From positions 62,001 through 126,000 of the forward strand of contig NZ_BMWG01000007.1 in assembly GCF_014651115.1 (NCBI RefSeq): a stretch of 64,000 bases of DNA, written 5' to 3'. Positions 60,035 through 64,000 of this stretch are shown here, piece after piece. A program made the position numbers and the translations under genes. The notes below the pieces were generated by a model. That model worked only from the letters and a program-made list of their open reading frames with translations, had not been told where the DNA came from and ran no database searches. Origin of the DNA: Streptomyces inusitatus (GTDB taxonomy: Bacteria; Actinomycetota; Actinomycetes; Streptomycetales; Streptomycetaceae). How positions within the stretch are numbered: the stretch's first letter is position 1; each line of letters starts with the position of its first letter.

Positions 60035-60967
60035 ATGAGCGACCTGGTGCGTATCGGTTCCCGGGCGAGCAAGCTGGCGAGGAAGCAAGTCGCGGAGTGG
60101 CTTGCGCCCGTCGCCGAGGAGTTCCCGTCCGTCCGTTTCAAGCGGGAGGTGATCCTCGAAGGCGGGGATCAGGACCGCGTTACCCCCACGCTCGCCGAGG
60201 TTGCGAAGTCGGCCGGAGGGTCCGCGTTCTCCAGCAATCAGGAAGAGGCCCTGGTGGCGGGGAGGGTCGACGTGATCGTGCACTCCCTCAAGGACCTTCC
60301 CACCACCGTTCATAAGGGCACCCTCCTGCTGACGACTCCCGGCCCGCGCGAGGATGTGCGCGATGTGCTGTGCGGAGCCGTACTCGCTGACCTCCCTCCT
60401 CGCGCCCGCGTGGGGACCGGGGCTCCCCGTCGTGTCGCTCAGCTCCTCGCGCTCCGTCCGGACCTGGAGGTCGTCCCGATCCGCGGCAACGTGCCCGGAC
60501 GGCTCGCGCGCACCAAGGGCCGTGACCGTCTCGACGCGGTCGTCCTCGCCGCCGCCGGGCTCAACAGGCTCGGCCTGATGCCGGAGGTGCACGAGATCCT
60601 CGACCCGGCCGTTTTCCCTCCGTCTCCCGGTCAGGGCGCGCTCGGAATCCAGGTCCGTGCCGATTCCCCGGCAGCACGGCTCCTCGCCGGAACCGGTGAC
60701 CCGCAGGTGGATGCCTGCGTACGCGCGGAGCGGTTCCTCCTGGCCGACCTCCACGGGGGGTGCTCGGTCCCGGTCGGCGCGTGGGGACGGATCGGGCCGG
60801 ACGGCCTGCTGCATCTGTCGGCGGCCGTGACGTCCCTGGACGGGGCGAGACAGGCCGTTTCGGCCGGCACGGGGCCGGCAGAGGACCCGGAGAAGCTGGC
60901 CGGCTCCCTCGCCGCCGAACTCCTCGACCAGGGAGCGGCGGAGATCCTCGCCACGTTCAGGGCGTGA
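60035..60967 (+). CDS. hydroxymethylbilane-synthase-like protein 2
   Basis: 310 residues. Catalytic VHSLKDLP (Lys86-Asp87), TGAPRRVAQL (132-133), IRGNVPGRL, PPSPGQGALGIQ and the cofactor cysteine in LHGGCSVPVGA (Cys243) are kept. In the segment around GGSAFSSNQEEAL both substrate-side lysines of typical HMBS (E. coli K55, K59) are replaced by Gly/Ser. So it is closer to functional HMBS than copy 1 but is not a plain housekeeping HemC. Its 3' end overlaps the convergent HemB-like gene by 11 nt. Confidence 0.83.
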   Translation: MSDLVRIGSRASKLARKQVAEWLAPVAEEFPSVRFKREVILEGGDQDRVTPTLAEVAKSAGGSAFSSNQEEALVAGRVDVIVHSLKDLPTTVHKGTLLLTTPGPREDVRDVLCGAVLADLPPRARVGTGAPRRVAQLLALRPDLEVVPIRGNVPGRLARTKGRDRLDAVVLAAAGLNRLGLMPEVHEILDPAVFPPSPGQGALGIQVRADSPAARLLAGTGDPQVDACVRAERFLLADLHGGCSVPVGAWGRIGPDGLLHLSAAVTSLDGARQAVSAGTGPAEDPEKLAGSLAAELLDQGAAEILATFRA

Positions 60968-61886
60968 GGATCTCGGTGATCTCGCGGGCCGCGTAGGTGA
61001 TGATCCGTTTCGCGCCGGACCGCTTGAGCACCGTGTAAGACTCCGCCAGTGGTCCGACGTCGAGTGTGCCGTCCGTGCGGCGCTCGGTGAGTCTGCTGTA
61101 CTCGCCGGAGACGGAGAAGGGCATCACGGGCACGGGCAGGATGCCCTTCAGCGCCACGAGGGTGTCGACGGTGAAGAGGGCGGGCTCCAGGAGGATGGCG
61201 TCGGCGCCCTCGTCGACGAAGGCGAAGGCGGTCCTGATCGCCTCTTCCGGCTGGCGGGGGTCGAGCTGGAATGAGCGGGTGCCGGAGGCGGGTGAGGCCT
61301 CCATGGTGGTGCGGTATCCCTCGTAGAGGCCGGAGTCGAAGATGAGATGGGGCATGAGGAGGACGCCTTGATGTCCGGCGGCGTCCAGGGCATCGCGGAC
61401 GAGCTTGACCGAGCCGGGGATCATGGAGGCCGGGCCGACGATGTCAGCACCCGCCTCCGCGTGGGTGAGCGCCTGGGTGGCGATCACCTCTCTCGACTCA
61501 TCCAGGTCGATGCCGCCCCGCAGGTCGGCGAGCCAGCACTCGCCGCTCAGGGCGTGCGAGCAGAGGCAGTTCTCGGTGATGACCGTGAAGGCCGGCCGGG
61601 CCTTCTTGATGGCCCTGATCGCGCGGGACATGAGGCCGGTCGGTGAATCGGCCTGGGAGGCACGGTCGTCCCGGATCCGGCTGCCCGCGAAGAGCTTCCC
61701 CGATCGGACCCCGAGGTCGTCCAGGGCGCGAACGGCTTCAGGCAGTTCCGCCACGCTGAAGGTCGGCATGGGCCGGCCCCCGGGGCTCTCATCGTCATCC
61801 CGGACGAGGAAGGTCATGGTGAGGTCGGCGGGTGTCAGCTCAGGACCGCCGAGGAGCTTCCGGACGGCTAAGCGATGAGTGGACAA
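60957..61886 (-). CDS. porphobilinogen-synthase-like protein lacking both catalytic lysines
   Basis: 309 residues from a TTG 5 nt after AGGAGG. The HemB barrel is obvious: ENCLCSHALSGEC keeps the three zinc cysteines (107, 109, 117), ADIVGPASMIPGSVKLVRDA, GADAILLEPA and VSGEYSRL. The two lysines that form Schiff bases with 5-aminolevulinate are gone: the YSxKxAS site reads PHLIFDS (Ile182) and the VKPA site reads LEPA (Glu234). It therefore cannot make porphobilinogen by the known route. A 12-bp perfect palindrome lies upstream. Confidence 0.87.
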   Translation of the reverse strand: MSTHRLAVRKLLGGPELTPADLTMTFLVRDDDESPGGRPMPTFSVAELPEAVRALDDLGVRSGKLFAGSRIRDDRASQADSPTGLMSRAIRAIKKARPAFTVITENCLCSHALSGECWLADLRGGIDLDESREVIATQALTHAEAGADIVGPASMIPGSVKLVRDALDAAGHQGVLLMPHLIFDSGLYEGYRTTMEASPASGTRSFQLDPRQPEEAIRTAFAFVDEGADAILLEPALFTVDTLVALKGILPVPVMPFSVSGEYSRLTERRTDGTLDVGPLAESYTVLKRSGAKRIITYAAREITEILTP

Positions 61887-61917
61887 GTAATCCTCCTGCA
61901 AGGTCGAACGTGGGCTG

Positions 61918-61929
61918 ATTCGATCGAAT
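61918..61929. promoter_or_regulatory. 12-bp perfect palindrome ATTCGATCGAAT
   Basis: It stands 31 bp upstream of the HemB-like start, in the 45-bp gap after a small ORF. Candidate operator; symmetry only. Confidence 0.45.
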
Positions 61930-61931
61930 GT

Positions 61932-62132
61932 TCATGGGCGCGCCGGTAGGCGTCGTGCGTGATCGAGAACTTCCGCATCGGACAACGCGCACGGGCGTGG
62001 GGCTTGCGGAGTCGTGTGCACCTGCAAGTGACGCTCCACCACTGCCACCAGCAGCCGGCATTGTGGGGAGGGGCACCGCAAGGAGGTGATGACTCCCCTG
62101 CCGTCCCGCGCGACGAAGTTCAAGTAGTCCAT
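61932..62132 (-). CDS. 66-residue hypothetical protein
   Basis: ATG start; third positions are moderately biased. Sequence features: CPSPQCRLLVAVVERHLQVH (two Cys in CPxxxC, then a helix), and a basic C-terminus. No ribosome site is obvious. It sits between a small peptide gene and the HemB-like gene on the same strand. It may be real; function unknown. Confidence 0.45.
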   Translation of the reverse strand: MDYLNFVARDGRGVITSLRCPSPQCRLLVAVVERHLQVHTTPQAPRPCALSDAEVLDHARRLPARP

Positions 62133-62154
62133 GAGCGGTTCAGACGGTCTGGCC

Positions 62155-62310
62155 TCACGCGGTGAGGAACCCCGTCAGGTCGGCGACATCGAGGGACTCG
62201 GCGGGCACGACCGTGCGGGCGCTCTCATCCTGATGGTCGCCGTCCGATTCCGGGACGGTCTCGCCACTCGTCCCGGTCGGCTCGGAATCGGGCTTGTGGT
62301 TGCCGGGCAA
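62155..62310 (-). CDS. 51-residue acidic peptide (possible precursor)
   Basis: TTG start 7 nt after GAGAGG. The product is Asp/Glu/Ser/Thr-rich (TGTSGETVPESDGDHQDES), ending SLDVADLTGFLTA. It has no Cys. The acidic, low-complexity front with a hydrophobic end resembles RiPP leader peptides, and the gene lies in the same orientation as the HemB-like gene. A hairpin (62361-62388) lies upstream. No modifying enzyme of a known RiPP class is adjacent, so this is only a suggestion. Confidence 0.4.
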   Translation of the reverse strand: MPGNHKPDSEPTGTSGETVPESDGDHQDESARTVVPAESLDVADLTGFLTA

Positions 62311-62360
62311 TGTCCTGCCTCTCAATTTTCTGTGGGCTCCGGCCCAACCGGACCAGAGAG

Positions 62361-62388
62361 GCCCGCCTGCCCGTCACAACAGGCGGGC
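62361..62388 (-). terminator. hairpin GCCCGCCTG / CAGGCGGGC
   Basis: 9-bp perfect stem, 10-nt loop, between the 62467 gene and the peptide gene. No U-tract. It may separate the small-ORF transcript from the peptide/HemB-like transcript. Confidence 0.5.
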
Positions 62389-62466
62389 ATCCGCCATCGG
62401 CTGGCTGTCGGCCGTAGTGGGTACCGACAGCGCCCGGGAAGTCCCCGACCGACGGCGGAAGTCCGA

Positions 62467-62802
62467 TCAGTCGCCGGGCTCCTGCTTGGCGGCCCGCGAG
62501 TCTTTGATGCGCTGGAGAATGCGTTCCCCGGCCTCCGACAACTCCTCTTCCGACATCTCCCGAGCCCGGTACAGCTCGCGCGCGATGTCAAGCTGCCGGT
62601 ACAGCTCCCGGTATCTAACGTGCCGATTCCAGAACTCCTCGACACGCCATACTGCGAGGAGAACCCGATCGCGCAGAGTGGGAGGTGGAGGGCCGCACCA
62701 GATACGGCACAAATTCTTCTGGACGTTCGACACAGGCCGCCCGTGCACTCGGCAGCGCTGACGGAACCGACGCGGCCGGCCGACCTGGGGACGACGGCTC
62801 AC
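62467..62802 (-). CDS. 111-residue hypothetical protein
   Basis: GTG start that overlaps the upstream stop (GTGA). The C-terminal half is a highly charged helix (RELYRQLDIARELYRAREM then SEEELSEAGERILQRIKDSR), probably a coiled coil. It has the look of a small mobile-element protein. Function unknown. Confidence 0.6.
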   Translation of the reverse strand: MSRRPQVGRPRRFRQRCRVHGRPVSNVQKNLCRIWCGPPPPTLRDRVLLAVWRVEEFWNRHVRYRELYRQLDIARELYRAREMSEEELSEAGERILQRIKDSRAAKQEPGD

Positions 62803-62996
62803 TCCGCACCCCCGGGACGGTCAATCTCGCGGTAGGCGATGACAGACGGTTCGCGCCAATCAGTCGCCAAGTTCCACGGACGCGCTCGCGCCCTGGTCAG
62901 ATAGCCGCGCTTCTGCAAGAAGTCGGTGACCTTCAGCTTCGCGGTGTCCCGGTCGGCGGCAGTAGCGTTCGGCCACGCCCTCCAGTGGACAGACAT
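62799..62996 (-). CDS. 65-residue hypothetical protein
   Basis: ATG start; weak ribosome site. It reads DTAKLKVTDFLQKRGYLTRA and ends VIAYREIDRPGGAE. First gene of the two-gene unit coupled to the 111-residue protein. Function unknown. Confidence 0.55.
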   Translation of the reverse strand: MSVHWRAWPNATAADRDTAKLKVTDFLQKRGYLTRARARPWNLATDWREPSVIAYREIDRPGGAE

Positions 62997-63715
62997 GCAC
63001 TCAGAGGCGTACGGAGGCCACTCGAACGGATCGACGCTGTAGCAGTGAAGCGACTTTGCTCATCTGGGCGCCGCCGATCTCGTCATCTCGATGCCTCATG
63101 TGGCGGCGCTGGACGCGAACGGGCTGAGCTGCGCGGGGGCGATTGTCCGGGCGCGGGCTCTGTTCAACTGGCGTGGCTCCTGTTGGTGAACCGCAGCCCC
63201 CGGGGCCGATAAATGGGTGGTGTGTCCTTTTACGCCATCCGCTGTGGCCGGGTTTTGTCTTCGCGAGACTTGACCTTGTGCGGCATCTGATTGCCCCGTA
63301 CGCTGCAATTCACTCGCGCGACCGGTCTCGTCCTGTGAAGCCGGCGCGGCCCCTTCTGGGTACGGCGCACTGACGTTTATCCCCGGCTGTGCAGTGAATT
63401 CACGCGGGTGGGCGCGATGACTGTTTCCGTCTTCAGATTTACGCACGTACACCGCTGCGGTACACCCGGATTGATCGGGAACCGGCCGCCTGCTGCTCGG
63501 CGATGGCAGATCTGGAATTTGCACGCGCGCAACGGAGTCAGTTATCCGCGCGCGCCGGGAAGTTTCTCGCGGCTTCTGGCTCAGGACCACGGTGCCCCTC
63601 GCCTCGCAGCCGGGTAACAATCCTGAGACCGGGCGGCATTCCTTTTCATGTGCGGCGCGCCCATGTGCATGTTCCGCCCGTTTCCTGACCGGACAGTGAC
63701 TTGGCAGGTGGTGTG
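62997..63715. other. 719-bp region without a convincing gene
   Basis: The plus-strand frame at 63091-63189 (PHVAALDANGLSCAGAIVRA, then LFNWRGSCW) may be the tail of a degraded gene, with a stop just upstream of its possible start. The remainder has lower GC, no codon bias and many stops. It resembles decayed mobile DNA. Confidence 0.5.
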
Positions 63716-64000
63716 ATGCCCGTCTCGGCTGAGGTGAATGACGCTTACGGTGGCGTGTTGGTGACCTCGAAGTACTCCCCCTTGCGGAATATTGGGTTCG
63801 GCGACGATGAGGATTATGGCTCCAAGCTGATGCGGCTCCGGACGGGGATCCTGAGAGGGATGAATCTCATCGGGCGGCTGGAGTTCGTCGTGGAGAACTG
63901 GGCGGATGTGCGGACCACGGAAGCCAATGCGCAGCGCAGGCCGCCACTGGTCGTTGTCTCCACAGGTCGAGCGGATTGGATCAGCGCGGGCGTCAATGCC
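63716..64000 (+). CDS. hypothetical protein, cut by the window end
   Basis: Ninety-five codons are visible from ATG 63716 (AGGTGG upstream; a GTG one codon earlier is possible). The visible part reads VNDAYGGVLVTSKYSPLRNI, then GFGDDEDYGSKLMRLRTGIL and GMNLIGRLEFVVENWADV. Codon use is less biased than in the main chromosome. I do not recognise the family. Confidence 0.7.
   Translation, partial: MPVSAEVNDAYGGVLVTSKYSPLRNIGFGDDEDYGSKLMRLRTGILRGMNLIGRLEFVVENWADVRTTEANAQRRPPLVVVSTGRADWISAGVNA

Noticed and set aside
60957..60967. The 11-bp convergent overlap of HMBS-like 2 and HemB-like genes as a regulatory antisense device
   Set aside because: Such short 3' overlaps are common in compact actinomycete DNA; no terminator or antisense promoter seen.
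62131..62835. A 234-codon plus-strand frame
   Set aside because: It lies opposite coupled minus-strand genes with proper GTGA overlaps and has no ribosome site or family-like motif.
63408..63617. A 69-codon plus-strand frame
   Set aside because: No recognisable motif and overlaps the frame above; coding status unsupported.
63096..63620. A 174-codon minus-strand frame in the end gap
   Set aside because: No codon bias, no ribosome site and mixed composition; more likely decayed mobile DNA.

Overview
The window is very GC-rich, with strong G/C bias at third codon positions, frequent GTG and TTG starts, an SsgA-like sporulation protein, a TTA (bldA-type) codon, Tat signals and many short 4-nt start/stop overlaps. 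Together these point to a Streptomyces (or very close actinomycete) chromosome.

Layout. 1-18.5 kb is mostly ordinary metabolism and regulation: S9 peptidase, S66 carboxypeptidase, adenosine deaminase, a GntR regulator with a palindrome in front of it, a PAP2/diacylglycerol-kinase fusion, a secreted molybdoenzyme, an aminotransferase-fold protein with no lysine, DedA and MBL proteins, a 228-bp MITE-like element, and a membrane phosphodiesterase. 18.5-25.4 kb, on the minus strand, holds an XRE regulator, an SsgA-like protein whose second codon is TTA, and a duplicated pair of ImmA/IrrE-like metalloprotease plus multi-pass membrane protein, one pair joined to a FAD oxidoreductase. 25.8-36.2 kb is a mixed block: DNA ligase, methyltransferase, ricin-type lectin, aldo/keto reductase, acyl-CoA ligase, ferredoxin, FdhD, KASIII-like enzyme and NUDIX.

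36.4-56.2 kb is a single co-directional block. It opens with a ROK regulator and an RbsA/RbsC/periplasmic-protein-type sugar importer, followed by a Gfo/Idh oxidoreductase, a TIM-barrel isomerase and a very large exported protein (sugar dehydrogenase + PKD + CBM + ThuA + DUF1080). It ends with an Ebo-type set: inositol-phosphate-synthase-like cyclase, UbiA-like protein, TIM barrel, EboA, EboB/TatD, EboE, phosphodiesterase, and a Tat-exported TIM barrel. I infer uptake and remodelling of a sugar or cyclitol, and the making or trafficking of a cyclitol-derived, possibly prenylated, product. The usual EboD dehydroquinate-synthase-like cyclase is absent and a myo-inositol-phosphate-synthase-type cyclase stands in the cluster.

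From 56.48 kb the DNA changes character. A tRNA-Leu(GAG) and its terminator are partly duplicated 1.8 kb downstream, enclosing an HNH-nuclease gene. A broken tyrosine integrase follows. Beyond it lie two divergent hydroxymethylbilane-synthase-like genes and a HemB-like gene that keeps the zinc cysteines but lacks both Schiff-base lysines. A small acidic peptide gene, several small ORFs and a gene cut by the window end complete the region. This is a tRNA-associated accessory region, and the Hem-like set is the best candidate here for undescribed chemistry.
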